Assembly: GCF_008520305.1 (NCBI RefSeq)
Contig: NZ_ML703306.1
Span: 62,001 to 126,000 of the forward strand
Length of the DNA stretch: 64,000 nt
From: Mesorhizobium sp. SARCC-RB16n
Lineage (GTDB): Bacteria; Pseudomonadota; Alphaproteobacteria; Rhizobiales; Rhizobiaceae
Reading direction: 5' to 3'
Shown here one piece after another: positions 17,163 through 25,876 of the stretch. The position numbers were made by a program, and so were the translations under genes. The stretch's first letter is position 1, and every line of letters starts with the position of its first letter. The notes below the pieces were generated by a model. The model did no database searches and had not been told where the DNA came from. It worked only from the letters and a program-made list of their open reading frames with translations.

Positions 17163-17864
17163 ATGAAAGACAACGCAAGCCCTCTGCTCAACCGCATCGA
17201 ATTCCCGGTTCTGCTCGCCGGCCTGGTCATTGCTGGCGGCCTCTGGGGTTTTGTCGAGCTGATGGAGCTTGCACGCGCCACCATCCCGCATGGTTTCGAC
17301 ACCGAGATCCTGCTCGCCTTCCGCCAGCCGGGCCAGCCCGGCGTTCCCATCGGCCCGCATTGGCTGGAAGGAGCGATGCGCGACATCACCAGCCTCGGCA
17401 GTAGCAGCGTGCTGGTGCTGATCACCACGGCGACGATCATCTATCTGCTTTTGATCCGCAGGCGGGGGACCGCGCTTCTCATCTTCGTCGCCGTGGCGGG
17501 CGGCCAGGTGCTGTCGAGCCTGCTGAAAGTCGGCGTCGACCGGCCACGCCCGGAACTGGTTTCGCATCTGGTCAACGAGACGTCGCTTTCCTTCCCGAGC
17601 GGCCATGCCATGCTGTCGGCGGTGACCTATCTCACGCTGGGTTCGCTGGCGGCGCGTTTCCTGCCGGGCCGGACGACCAAGATCTACGTGCTGTTCCTGG
17701 CGGTGCTCACGACGGTGCTGGTCGGCGTCAGCCGCATCTATCTCGGCGTCCACTGGCCGTCGGACGTGCTGGCCGGCTGGTGTGCCGGCTTCGCCTGGGC
17801 GATGCTATGCTGGTTGGTGGCGAGGCTTCTGCAGCGGCGCATGGCGGTGAGCGACGATGCCTGA
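17163..17864 (+). CDS. PAP2 family membrane phosphatase
   Basis: The 233-residue integral membrane protein carries the three acid-phosphatase signature motifs: KVGVDRPRP, PSGHA and SRIYLGVHWPSD. In the PAP2 superfamily these form the catalytic site for lipid phosphates or polyprenyl pyrophosphates on the outer side of the inner membrane. It lies 24 bases downstream of the SMR-like gene on the same strand. Together they could handle a lipid-linked substrate; that is inference from context. Confidence 0.9.
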   Translation: MKDNASPLLNRIEFPVLLAGLVIAGGLWGFVELMELARATIPHGFDTEILLAFRQPGQPGVPIGPHWLEGAMRDITSLGSSSVLVLITTATIIYLLLIRRRGTALLIFVAVAGGQVLSSLLKVGVDRPRPELVSHLVNETSLSFPSGHAMLSAVTYLTLGSLAARFLPGRTTKIYVLFLAVLTTVLVGVSRIYLGVHWPSDVLAGWCAGFAWAMLCWLVARLLQRRMAVSDDA

Positions 17865-18080
17865 CCTCGCCGTCAGATCAATCTGTTGATGAGGTGTCCA
17901 CCACAGCCCCCCAGCGCCAGAACCATCGATAGCAAGCATGCCGATATCATCAAAGCCTTGAAAACGGTCAACCGCGTTACCCCGCCCCGATGGGACACCA
18001 TCCTAGCTTGAAATCCTCAGGGGAGTATCGAAGAAAATGAACAATCAGGCGACGGCGATTACGTCTAATGCGTTGACAAT

Positions 18081-18114
18081 GATGCTTGAAGCATCACAAT
18101 AATGGTATTATACA
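18081..18114 (+). promoter_or_regulatory. Candidate promoter with palindromic operator for the XRE gene
   Basis: GATGCTT-g-AAGCATC is a perfect inverted repeat at 18081-18095. It overlaps a possible -35 element TTGAAG (18086-18091), which is 17 bases before TATACA (18109-18114). The region is AT-rich compared with its surroundings. Autoregulation by the XRE protein encoded 35 bases downstream is plausible. Confidence 0.4.
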
Positions 18115-18148
18115 TTATTTCCGCAGACTCAGACATGGGTTCCGGCCG

Positions 18149-18427
18149 ATGATCACTGCCGCGCAGATGCGTGCCGCAAGGGCCTTGGCCGGCATCGACC
18201 AGAAGACGCTCGCCGAGCGCGCCGGCGTCTCGCTTCCGACCATCCAGCGCATGGAAGCGAGCGATGGCGTGGTCAGGGGCGTGGTCGATACGCTGATGAA
18301 GGTCATCCAGGCTCTCGACGGGGCCGGGGTGGAGCTGATCGGCGAGAACCAGGCCAGCGAGCGCGGCGGCAGGGGCGTGCGCCTCAAGCCCGCCGTGCCG
18401 CCGGATCCCAAGGCTGAGCCGGCATAA
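18149..18427 (+). CDS. XRE-family helix-turn-helix regulator
   Basis: The 92-residue protein is almost wholly one Cro/CI-type DNA-binding domain: MITAAQMRAARALAGIDQKTLAERAGVSLPTIQRMEAS, followed by a short basic tail. The ATG at 18149 is the natural start; an in-frame TTG at 18086 lies in the presumed promoter. No Shine-Dalgarno sequence is evident. It precedes the SulP transporter gene by 68 bases on the same strand and may regulate it. Confidence 0.85.
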   Translation: MITAAQMRAARALAGIDQKTLAERAGVSLPTIQRMEASDGVVRGVVDTLMKVIQALDGAGVELIGENQASERGGRGVRLKPAVPPDPKAEPA

Positions 18428-18495
18428 GTCGCGACGGCGACCGCCGACAGTCCTGCCGACGATCCCGCCGCCTTTGCAGGTGCGGAAGGCAGTCC

Positions 18496-20244
18496 ATGGA
18501 TCAAGCGCGTCAGGCAGTGCATCAACCAGCCCATGGGCCGGCACATCAGCTGGTGAAGCCGACATTTTCCGAACTGTTCACGCCGAAGCTGGTGACGGTC
18601 TGGCGGGAGGGTTACCACCTGCCGCAATTCAAGGCCGACTTCATGTCCGGCCTGACCGTCGCCATCGTCGCGCTGCCGCTGTCGATGGCAATCGCGATCG
18701 CGTCGGGCGTGACGCCGGAGCGCGGCCTCTACACCTCCATCGTAGGCGGCTTCATCATCTCGGCCTTGGGCGGCAGCCGCTTCCAGATCGGCGGCCCCGC
18801 CGGCGCCTTTATCGTGCTGGTGGCGGCCACGGTTGCGCGGGTCGGAGTCGACGGCCTGCTGCTGGCGACGATGATGGCGGGCGTCTTCCTGCTTGCGATC
18901 GGGTACCTCCGGCTCGGCACCTACATCAAATTCATTCCCTATCCGGTCACCGTCGGCTTCACCGCCGGCATTGCCGTCATCATCTTCTCGGGCCAGATCG
19001 TCGAACTGTTCGGGATGACCCTGCCAGGCAGGGAACCCGGACCGTTCGTGCCCAAGTTGATTGCGCTTGGCGAAGCGGCCGGCACGATCAACCCCGCTGC
19101 GACCTTGGTGGCGGTGTTGACCATCGCAACCATCGTTTTCCTGAAGCGCTGGCGGCCGAAATGGCCTTCCATGCTGATCGCCATCGGGCTTGCCTCGCTC
19201 GTCGTGGCGCTGTTCGCGCTGCCGGCCGAGACGATCGGCACGCGCTATGGCGGCATCCCGCGCAGCCTGCAATGGCCAGCACTTCCACCCGTCAGCTTCG
19301 GCAGGATGCTCGATGTCCTGCCGGACGCCGTCGCCTTCGCCCTGCTCGGCGCCATCGAATCGCTGCTGTCTGCTGTTGTCGCCGACGGCATGACCGGCCG
19401 GCGGCACCGCTCGAATTGCGAGCTGGTGGCGCAAGGCTTCGCCAACATCGCGTCCGCCCTGTTCGGCGGCATCTGCGCCACCGGCACCATCGCCCGCACC
19501 GCCACCAATGTGCGGGCCGGCGCGCACGGCCCGGTTTCGGGCATCGTCCATTCGGCCATCCTGCTGGTGCTGATGCTGGTGGCGGCGCCGCTAGCCAGCT
19601 ACATCCCGCTCGCAGCCCTTGCAGGCGTGCTAGCGGTGGTCTGCTGGAACATGTTCGAGAAGCAGGCCTTCGCCACGCTGCTCAGGGCATCGCGCGGCGA
19701 TGCGCTGGTGCTGCTGGCGACCTTCCTGATCGTCGTCTTCCGCGACCTGACCGAAGGCATCGTCGTCGGCTTCGCGCTCGGCTCGATCCTGTTCATCGAC
19801 CGCATGGCGAAGTCCGTCGCCGTCGAGGCGGATCTGGCGCAGGACGATGTCGCCGACAGCGGCGCCCGCGCCTATGATTCGAGCGAAGCAAGCGACGCGG
19901 ATACCATCGTCTACCGCATCTCGGGCGCCTTCTTCTTCGGTGCCGCCTCCACCGTCGGCAGCGTGCTCGACCGCATCGCCGACCAGCGCCGCAACTTCAT
20001 CCTCGACTGTTCCGCCGTGCCGCTCTTCGATTCGACGGCCGCCAATGTCATCGAAAGCGCGGCCCGCAAGGCGAGGCGCGCCGGCGTGCGCTTCATCATT
20101 TCGGGCGCCTCGCCGCGGATAAGGCGCATGCTGATCAACCACGGCGTCAAGCGGCCGCTGGTGACCTATGCCGCTTCGATCCGCGACGCGCGGGCGCAAC
20201 TGGCGGGGAAACAGGAGGCGGAGCAGCCGTCCGTCACCGGTTGA
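18496..20244 (+). CDS. SulP family inorganic anion transporter with STAS domain
   Basis: The 582-residue protein has a SulP membrane core with about 10-12 helices. Signature regions include SGLTVAIVALPLSMAIAIASGVTPERGLYT, here best seen as PLSMAIAIASGV, and GGSRFQIGGPAGAF. A C-terminal cytoplasmic STAS domain covers about residues 465-570 (DCSAVPLFDSTAANVIE). Members move sulfate, bicarbonate or dicarboxylates; the ion here is unknown. GGAAGG precedes the ATG. The 3' end overlaps the convergent mpg gene by 11 bases. The adjacent XRE gene may regulate it. Confidence 0.92.
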   Translation: MDQARQAVHQPAHGPAHQLVKPTFSELFTPKLVTVWREGYHLPQFKADFMSGLTVAIVALPLSMAIAIASGVTPERGLYTSIVGGFIISALGGSRFQIGGPAGAFIVLVAATVARVGVDGLLLATMMAGVFLLAIGYLRLGTYIKFIPYPVTVGFTAGIAVIIFSGQIVELFGMTLPGREPGPFVPKLIALGEAAGTINPAATLVAVLTIATIVFLKRWRPKWPSMLIAIGLASLVVALFALPAETIGTRYGGIPRSLQWPALPPVSFGRMLDVLPDAVAFALLGAIESLLSAVVADGMTGRRHRSNCELVAQGFANIASALFGGICATGTIARTATNVRAGAHGPVSGIVHSAILLVLMLVAAPLASYIPLAALAGVLAVVCWNMFEKQAFATLLRASRGDALVLLATFLIVVFRDLTEGIVVGFALGSILFIDRMAKSVAVEADLAQDDVADSGARAYDSSEASDADTIVYRISGAFFFGAASTVGSVLDRIADQRRNFILDCSAVPLFDSTAANVIESAARKARRAGVRFIISGASPRIRRMLINHGVKRPLVTYAASIRDARAQLAGKQEAEQPSVTG

Positions 20245-20860
20245 GCGATGCCGGGCCGCTGACGAACGGGCTTCCCACGCGGTAAAATCGCAGCAGGCGC
20301 TCGGCATCCTTCGAAATGCCGATCCTGACACTCTGCCCGATGGCGCCGGTTCCAGAGCCATCCCGCGCGAGCCATAGCGGGCCTTCACGGCAAAGGTCGA
20401 TCCCGTCGAGCGAACGATCGATCCGCAATGCCGAGGCCAGCCTTCCCGGCCCGCGCGCCAGGTCGCTCAGGCGCTCGACGCCACGGTTCAGCCGCATGAT
20501 CGCGACGCCTTCCAGCGGCTCCAGCGCCCGGATCAGCACGCCGGTTCCCCTGCCTTGCGTCTCGCTCGAAACATTCAGCATGAACGAGATGCCGTAGGCG
20601 AGATAGACATAGGCGTGCCCGCGCTCGAGAAACAGCGACCGGTTGCGCGGCGTCATTCCCCGAAAGCCGTGCCCGGCGGCATCGCCGGCGACATAGGCTT
20701 CTGTCTCGACGATGCGGCCGCTGACCCTGCCTTCTGGCAAGTCGCGCACCACCAGCTTGCCGATGAGATAACGGGCGAGGGCGGCCGTATCGTCCGGCAG
20801 TTCTTCGCGCGCGAGTGGCGGATGATTGCCGCTGTGGCTCACGGCGTCCGCTCGACCCAT
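20234..20860 (-). CDS. mpg: DNA-3-methyladenine glycosylase (AAG/MPG family)
   Basis: The 208-residue enzyme removes alkylated purines in base excision repair. Family hallmarks are IVETEAYVAGDAAGHGFRG (with the catalytic Glu), RNRSLFLERGHAYVYLAYG and the C-terminal VRIGISKDAE segment. The ATG lies 22 bases inside the end of the upstream SnoaL-like gene, so the two are translationally linked. The gene converges on the SulP transporter. Confidence 0.92.
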   Translation of the reverse strand: MGRADAVSHSGNHPPLAREELPDDTAALARYLIGKLVVRDLPEGRVSGRIVETEAYVAGDAAGHGFRGMTPRNRSLFLERGHAYVYLAYGISFMLNVSSETQGRGTGVLIRALEPLEGVAIMRLNRGVERLSDLARGPGRLASALRIDRSLDGIDLCREGPLWLARDGSGTGAIGQSVRIGISKDAERLLRFYRVGSPFVSGPASLNR

Positions 20861-21219
20861 TGCGCGCGCGAAGGCCCGGGTTCGAACGGATCGCCGAAAT
20901 ACTGGGTCTCGCGGGCCACTTTGCCGTCGAGGAACTCCATGATGCTGACGGTGTAGGATGGCCGCCCGTCATAGGTCAGGACATATTCCGTGACCCAGAG
21001 GTCACCGGTGCCGGTGATGCGGCGCACGGTGAAGCGCTTGCTATTGGGCTGCGCGGCGCGCGATGACTGAATGTTACGCCGCCCACTTATGCGCTCGCCC
21101 GATTGCGGATAGTCGAGCACCGCATCTTCTCGGTAGATCTCGTGCTCCATCTCGAAGTCGCTGGCGTCGGAGGCGGCCCAGTGGCGATCCAGGGCCGCTC
21201 TGATCTCCCGGTCGTCCAT
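20839..21219 (-). CDS. SnoaL-like (NTF2-fold) protein
   Basis: This 126-residue single-domain protein has the NTF2/SnoaL pattern: an N-terminal helix (IRAALDRHWAASDASDF), EDAVLDYPQSGERISGRRNI, then a beta-sheet half ending SIMEFLDGKVARETQYFGDPF. Members include cyclases, isomerases and non-enzymatic ligand binders, so no reaction can be assigned. A perfect AGGAGG precedes the ATG. Its end overlaps mpg. Confidence 0.85.
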   Translation of the reverse strand: MDDREIRAALDRHWAASDASDFEMEHEIYREDAVLDYPQSGERISGRRNIQSSRAAQPNSKRFTVRRITGTGDLWVTEYVLTYDGRPSYTVSIMEFLDGKVARETQYFGDPFEPGPSRAQWVERTP

Positions 21220-21239
21220 GGCAAACCTCCTTGACCATC

Positions 21240-21277
21240 GCCGTGGATGGACCGTCCTACCACGGTCCGTCCACGGC
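21240..21277 (-). terminator. Strong hairpin after the SMP-30-like gene
   Basis: GCCGTGGA-t-GGACCG pairs with CGGTCC-g-TCCACGGC around an eight-base loop, giving a long stem with one internal mismatch. It lies 42 bases beyond the stop of the minus-strand gene that ends at 21319. No T-run follows, so it is a possible terminator or mRNA-stabilising hairpin rather than a textbook terminator. Confidence 0.5.
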
Positions 21278-21318
21278 TGTCAGCGAAGGTCGTGGGGATC
21301 GGCCTTGGTGCGCCGGTT

Positions 21319-22173
21319 TCAGTCGAGCTTCAGCGCCGCGACCTCGCCCTCGTTCATCAGCGGAACATAGAGGATCGACTTGCCGTCGGTACCGATATCG
21401 GCGCTGCCCGGCTTGAAATGCGCCACCGCTTCCGGCGTGCCGCCGGTCCTGTATCGATAGAGCGTGCCGGTCATGTAGGCGGTGGCATAGATGGTGTCGC
21501 CGATGACGATGACGCCGTCGAGGTCGGCGAATTTCTGCGCGCCCGCCAGCGGCCTTACCGCCTTGCTGGCCAGGTCGACCACCAGCAGCCCGCCAGGCTC
21601 GGCCGTGCTGAAGTCGGCCTTCATGCCTTTGCCCCACGAGGCCACGATCAGCCTGGTGCCATCGGCAAAGACGCCGTTGGGAGAAGCAAGCAACGGGTCC
21701 TTGACGAACAGATCCGGCCTGTCGCCGTCGATGCGATAGATCGTATCGGCGAGCATGTCGGTGACATAGACTTTGCCGGACTGGTCCGATGTCATGTCGT
21801 TCAGGAAGACCGCGTTCGGGACCACGATGCTGGCAATGAGCTTGCCGCTGGCGAGGTCGACGACACGGACCTTGGTTATGTCGGCGACATAGAGCTTGCC
21901 GCCCGATATCGCCATCCCCTTGGGCGCGTCCATGCCGTCGGTCCAGTGCTGGGTCACGACCTTGCCGTCGGGGGACAGCACGCTGAGATAGCCATTGCCG
22001 TCGGCGTCGCCCGGATTGCCTGATATGTTGGAAACGATGATGCGGTCGTTGGCGGCGTCGAACAGCGCCGATTCCGGCTGTTCGAGGCCTGTTGCGCGCC
22101 AGAGCTCGCCGGCCCGGGCGGGAGCCGCGATGCCGATGGCGGCGATGAAGGCAGAGGTGATGAGGCGTTTCAT
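21319..22173 (-). CDS. Exported SMP-30/gluconolactonase-like beta-propeller protein
   Basis: The 284-residue protein starts with a cleavable signal peptide (MKRLITSAFIAAIGIAAPARA). The remainder consists of repeated propeller blades, each with patterns such as SALFDAANDRIIVSNI, GKLYVADITKVRVVD and GKVYVTDMLADTIYRID. This resembles the SMP-30/gluconolactonase or NHL group acting in the periplasm. The enzyme activity, if any, is unknown. AAGGAG precedes the ATG. A divergent XRE regulator starts 113 bases away across a palindromic site. Confidence 0.82.
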   Translation of the reverse strand: MKRLITSAFIAAIGIAAPARAGELWRATGLEQPESALFDAANDRIIVSNISGNPGDADGNGYLSVLSPDGKVVTQHWTDGMDAPKGMAISGGKLYVADITKVRVVDLASGKLIASIVVPNAVFLNDMTSDQSGKVYVTDMLADTIYRIDGDRPDLFVKDPLLASPNGVFADGTRLIVASWGKGMKADFSTAEPGGLLVVDLASKAVRPLAGAQKFADLDGVIVIGDTIYATAYMTGTLYRYRTGGTPEAVAHFKPGSADIGTDGKSILYVPLMNEGEVAALKLD

Positions 22174-22211
22174 GTCCGGTCTCCTTTGATGATGGCGGAG
22201 ACCTATGGTTT

Positions 22212-22260
22212 TCGATACTTTTCGGGAAGGGCGATTGCCACTAGTATCGAATATCGATAC
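22212..22260. promoter_or_regulatory. Candidate operator between the SMP-30-like and XRE genes
   Basis: GTATCGA-ATA-TCGATAC is an inverted repeat with perfect seven-base arms at 22244-22260. A further half-site TCGATAC lies at 22212-22218. The site sits in the divergent promoter region, 26 bases before the XRE start, as expected for an autoregulatory operator that also controls the exported protein gene. Confidence 0.55.
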
Positions 22261-22286
22261 GAAACCGCCGGCAAGAGGTGCATCCC

Positions 22287-23072
22287 ATGAACGGTCTGAT
22301 CTTCGAGGCGCTGAAGCGGACGCTGAAGGCGAAGGGCGTCACCTATCGCGGGCTCGCCGAGCGCATGGGGGTTTCCGAGCCGACGGTGAAGCGCATCTTC
22401 CATGAGAAGAACTGCAAGCTCGACCGGCTGGTGGAGATCTGCGCCGCCGCCGGCGTGGAGCTGGAAAACGTGCTTGGCTCGATGAACCGGGGGCCGGGGC
22501 CGGTCAACCACGTCGCGCCGGAGATCGAGCGCAAGCTCGCCGGCCGGCCGGCGTTGCTGTTCGTCTTCGTCATGCTGTCGGAAAAATTCACGCCTGAAGG
22601 CATCATGCGCTCGCAGGGCCTGAGCGAAGCCTCGATGTTCCTTTATCTGCGCGACCTCGAGGAACTCGGCCTGATCGCGCTCGGCCGTGGCCTGTCGGCG
22701 AAATTGCTGGTCGAAACGCCGATTCAATGGAATTTCGAGGGGCCGCTCAGACCGCTGTTCGAGATGACCAACAAGAATTTCATCGGCTGGGCGATCACCC
22801 ATATCGAGCGGGAGGCGACCTTCGTCAGCTTCTCCAGGCGGATGCGTCCGGAGACGGCGGAGATGGTGCGGCGCGAGGCCGAGGAGTTGGCCGACCGCGC
22901 GAAACTGCTGGCCCATCACGACCAGCACACCACCCCCGAGGACGGGTTGGTCGGCTACAAATGGACGTTCGCCTTCGGCGCCACCCCGTTCGAGGCGATC
23001 ATGCCGATCGGCCCGCACCCGCGCGACGCCGGCGCGCGGGTGGATGCTGGCGAGCCACGTATGCCGGCATAG
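22287..23072 (+). CDS. XRE-type regulator with a C-terminal effector-like domain
   Basis: The 261-residue protein begins with a helix-turn-helix domain (about residues 1-65: GLAERMGVSEPTVKRIFHEKNCKLDRLVEI). A second region of about 190 residues resembles no family I know. This part includes a winged-helix-like stretch (FTPEGIMRSQGLSEASMFLYLRDLEELGLI). AAGAGG precedes the ATG at 22287; an in-frame GTG at 22278 is an alternative. It is divergent from the SMP-30-like gene and probably controls it through the nearby palindrome. Confidence 0.82.
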   Translation: MNGLIFEALKRTLKAKGVTYRGLAERMGVSEPTVKRIFHEKNCKLDRLVEICAAAGVELENVLGSMNRGPGPVNHVAPEIERKLAGRPALLFVFVMLSEKFTPEGIMRSQGLSEASMFLYLRDLEELGLIALGRGLSAKLLVETPIQWNFEGPLRPLFEMTNKNFIGWAITHIEREATFVSFSRRMRPETAEMVRREAEELADRAKLLAHHDQHTTPEDGLVGYKWTFAFGATPFEAIMPIGPHPRDAGARVDAGEPRMPA

Positions 23073-23257
23073 CCGTTGCGCGACCGTATTCCCTACGACC
23101 TCGGCGTCTCAGGTCACCGTCCCTTGGTCGAAGCCGTGCGCTAGTATGGGCTTGGCGATAGCGAAGCGGTAGCGGATGATGCAAGATCTCTGGCGTATGG
23201 ATGGATTGCGCCGAATCATGACGATACGGTTCGCAACGCGTCCGATCAGCCTCATTC

Positions 23258-24409
23258 TTGCGAAAGACCTTGCTCTTGCCCCTCCTTGTCGCTGCCTCCG
23301 TATTCATTGGCGCTTGGATAAGCCTTGTCCTGCACGAGTCTTCCCATGCTCTCGCCGGACATCTGGCAAAATTGCAGATAAGGGAGCTTCATCTCGGTTC
23401 AGGACCAACATTATTCCGCACCCGACTGCTGAGGATGGAGGTCAGCGTAGGAACTATTCCGCTTATGGGCTGGGTGAGAACGGCTCCTCAATTATCCTTT
23501 TCAAAGCCGGCTAACCTGTTTTTTATCGCCGCAGGGCCAATGATGGATATTGGCTGGTTGGGGGTCCTGACTGGTTTAATGACTATCTTTCGCGGCACGG
23601 AATTCGCAGACACCGTCCTGGCCCCGGTCGTTGTAGTTCAGATGATGATGGCCTTCGGTAGCGTTGTTCCGCATCACGTCAAAGTCTTCGGTGGGAGACT
23701 GCCCAACGATATGCTAGCCTTATGGAAAATTCTTCGGAGAAATCCCGACTCGAACGCTGTGCTCCGGCAGCACTATCTGAACCGCTTGCGGCCGTATATG
23801 AGTCCGGATGATCCGCCGTGGCACCCCTCGGGTCAGTCGGATCGTGTCGCTTTCTATGTGTTAAAACCTGACCTGACGGACGAGGACATTACAGCGCTCG
23901 AAGATGAGCTGACCCACACGACGTCCGCAAGCGAGCTACTTCTCCTCATTGACACCGCCGCCACGAAAATCCTCGCCAACCCCGCTCCGCCGCCCTCTCG
24001 TCTCGATGCTTTGCTAGACCGCCTGACGGAGAAGGCCGTGGCCATGGCCCCGGAACTCCGTACGCTGAAAGGGACACGCGGCGCGGCGCTCGCGCGATTG
24101 GGCCGCCACGAGGAGGCGCTGGATGTTCTCGCCGAGGCGGACGAGTCCAACGATTTCAATCGCTGCTTGAACGCCGCCTTCCAGGCATTGGCACATTTCC
24201 ACGCTGATCGAAAAGAACTGGCCGCCGCGGAGCTTGAGACAGCCATCGCCATCTTGCGATCTAACAACTGGGCGGGCACGGTCGGCTGGAAAATCGTAGG
24301 CACCGTCTGCGTGGAAACCGGATACCCCACTCTGACAGAGTGCGAACCGACGAAGCCCAATGCTGAAAACCTTGCGCCTCCGCGCTGGATCGGCCGCAAG
24401 GAGGCATGA
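23258..24409 (+). CDS. M50-like site-2 membrane metalloprotease with a C-terminal helical domain
   Basis: The 383-residue protein begins with a hydrophobic helix containing a zinc-protease motif, LVLHESSHALAGH (H26, E27, H30). An AAGPMMD segment and a VVPHHVKVFGGRLPNDM segment follow, and the latter's Asp151 fits the third zinc ligand of M50 peptidases. About four membrane helices occupy residues 5-145. The rest is a soluble, TPR-like helical domain. The only plausible start is TTG at 23258. Base composition is clearly less GC-rich than in neighbouring genes, suggesting acquisition. No substrate or anti-sigma partner is adjacent. Confidence 0.7.
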   Translation: MRKTLLLPLLVAASVFIGAWISLVLHESSHALAGHLAKLQIRELHLGSGPTLFRTRLLRMEVSVGTIPLMGWVRTAPQLSFSKPANLFFIAAGPMMDIGWLGVLTGLMTIFRGTEFADTVLAPVVVVQMMMAFGSVVPHHVKVFGGRLPNDMLALWKILRRNPDSNAVLRQHYLNRLRPYMSPDDPPWHPSGQSDRVAFYVLKPDLTDEDITALEDELTHTTSASELLLLIDTAATKILANPAPPPSRLDALLDRLTEKAVAMAPELRTLKGTRGAALARLGRHEEALDVLAEADESNDFNRCLNAAFQALAHFHADRKELAAAELETAIAILRSNNWAGTVGWKIVGTVCVETGYPTLTECEPTKPNAENLAPPRWIGRKEA

Positions 24410-24413
24410 AGGA

Positions 24414-25349
24414 TCAGGCCGCTTTCGCTTCTTCCTGCGCCGGGCTGGCAAGATCGTCGCGCGCCTTGCGGGCAAGCCTCTTCGTCGAACGTTTCGGGTT
24501 GTCGCCAAACAGTTCGGACGCCTCGGCAAGGCACGCCTTCTTCAGGCTCTTTTCCGAACGCTTGAGCAGCTTGCCGAGAAGTTTCGTATCCTCGGGCGGC
24601 CCCAGCGGCTCGCTGTCCGCCTCGAGCAGCGCGCGCATGACGAACACATCATGCAATTCGCCGAGCCGCTCGCCCAGTTCATCGACAGCTTTGCGCCGCG
24701 CCTTGATCGGCGTCGGCCACAGCCTGCCCAGCAGCGAAAGGTGCATGCCATGCGTCTTGGCCGCCTTGCGCAGGTCGTGGAAATCGTCGGCCTCGCCGTG
24801 CGAGCCGGCCTTGTCGAGCGCCTTCCTGGCACGGCGCAAGGTGGCGCGGGCGCCTTCGGCAAGCACGTCGGCGGCCTGTTCCGGCTGGTCGGGCAAGGCA
24901 AGGGTTTCGATGCGCTTCATGCCGTCTTCGCAGGCCGCGGTTGCCGCGCCGATCGCCGCCTGCAGCCCGGCACCTTCATGCAAATCATGCTGGCGCGCGA
25001 CCAGCCTGTCACGTACGGCATCGAGCCCGCCATCGACGCTTTCCCTAGCAAAGCCCGCCGCCAGCCGATCGATGGTTTCGATCAGGGCTGTCGCCTCACG
25101 CGGGCCGGCAAGCAGCGCCGCCACATTGCGATAGCATTGGTTTTCCGTGGCGCAGAATGTTTCGTCTCCGGAACGAACGAGGCGCAGCAAGGCGCGCGCG
25201 CTCTTCAGCCGCTTGCGGCATTTGTGCAGCCCCTGTTCCGGCCGAGTGCGCGCCGCATCCAGATGCAGAAGGGCCTTGCCGATTTCCTCGGCAAGAATGC
25301 GTCTGACCTCGCCGGTCAGCGGCATGCGCGGGTCTATGCGAAAGCTCAT
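24414..25349 (-). CDS. CHAD domain protein
   Basis: The 311-residue all-helical protein is rich in conserved His, Arg and Lys (HKCRKRLKSARALLRL, FHDLRKAAKTHGMHLSLLG), as in CHAD domains. These bind polyphosphate and often accompany CYTH triphosphatases. Its start overlaps the stop of the CYTH gene by four bases (ATGA), which supports a joint role in polyphosphate or triphosphate metabolism. The gene is convergent with the M50-like protease, with four bases between the two stops. Confidence 0.88.
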   Translation of the reverse strand: MSFRIDPRMPLTGEVRRILAEEIGKALLHLDAARTRPEQGLHKCRKRLKSARALLRLVRSGDETFCATENQCYRNVAALLAGPREATALIETIDRLAAGFARESVDGGLDAVRDRLVARQHDLHEGAGLQAAIGAATAACEDGMKRIETLALPDQPEQAADVLAEGARATLRRARKALDKAGSHGEADDFHDLRKAAKTHGMHLSLLGRLWPTPIKARRKAVDELGERLGELHDVFVMRALLEADSEPLGPPEDTKLLGKLLKRSEKSLKKACLAEASELFGDNPKRSTKRLARKARDDLASPAQEEAKAA

Positions 25350-25819
25350 GCGGCGATCTCCGGTATCCCCCCGAGGGCGAGCGACGCGTTGTAGAACTTC
25401 TGTACGCCGGTGACTTCACGGCCGAGCCAGTCCGGCAGCATTTCATCCGGAACGTCGTCCGGCGTCTCGAGTTCGGCCACCACAAGTCCCGCCAGTGCGC
25501 CGCCAAAGACATCGACTTCATAGAGATAGCCGCGATGCCTAACATGGTGTCGTGTCTTCTCGATGACACGTCCGACGGCGAAGTCCAGCATCTCCACCGC
25601 CTCCGCCAGCGGGATCGGATATTCGAATTCGTCGCGCTCGCGCGCGCTGTTGCCGAATTTGAGCGTCAGCATGGCCGAGGCTCCGTCGCTGATGCGGATG
25701 CGGACGGTTCGTCCGGGTGCCATGGCGAGATAGAACTGGAGAATGCGGATATCCGCTTCCACCAGATCCCGCCATGCGGTGCTGGAGACCAGGAATTTAC
25801 GCTCGACTTCCTTGCCCAT
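25346..25819 (-). CDS. CYTH domain protein (triphosphate tunnel metalloenzyme)
   Basis: The 157-residue protein starts with the diagnostic metal-binding EVERKFLV motif and has alternating charged strands (RTVRIRISDG, LTLKFG, RDEFEYPI, YEVDVFGG, VVAELETPDD), as in the eight-stranded tunnel fold. Members hydrolyse inorganic triphosphate or thiamine triphosphate. It is followed directly by the CHAD gene with an ATGA overlap. It is divergent from the TetR gene. Confidence 0.9.
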   Translation of the reverse strand: MGKEVERKFLVSSTAWRDLVEADIRILQFYLAMAPGRTVRIRISDGASAMLTLKFGNSARERDEFEYPIPLAEAVEMLDFAVGRVIEKTRHHVRHRGYLYEVDVFGGALAGLVVAELETPDDVPDEMLPDWLGREVTGVQKFYNASLALGGIPEIAA

Positions 25820-25876
25820 GGCCAGACACTAAAGCGTTTGCTGTGCGCGATGGCAAGACGGCGCAGCGCGAAGTTG

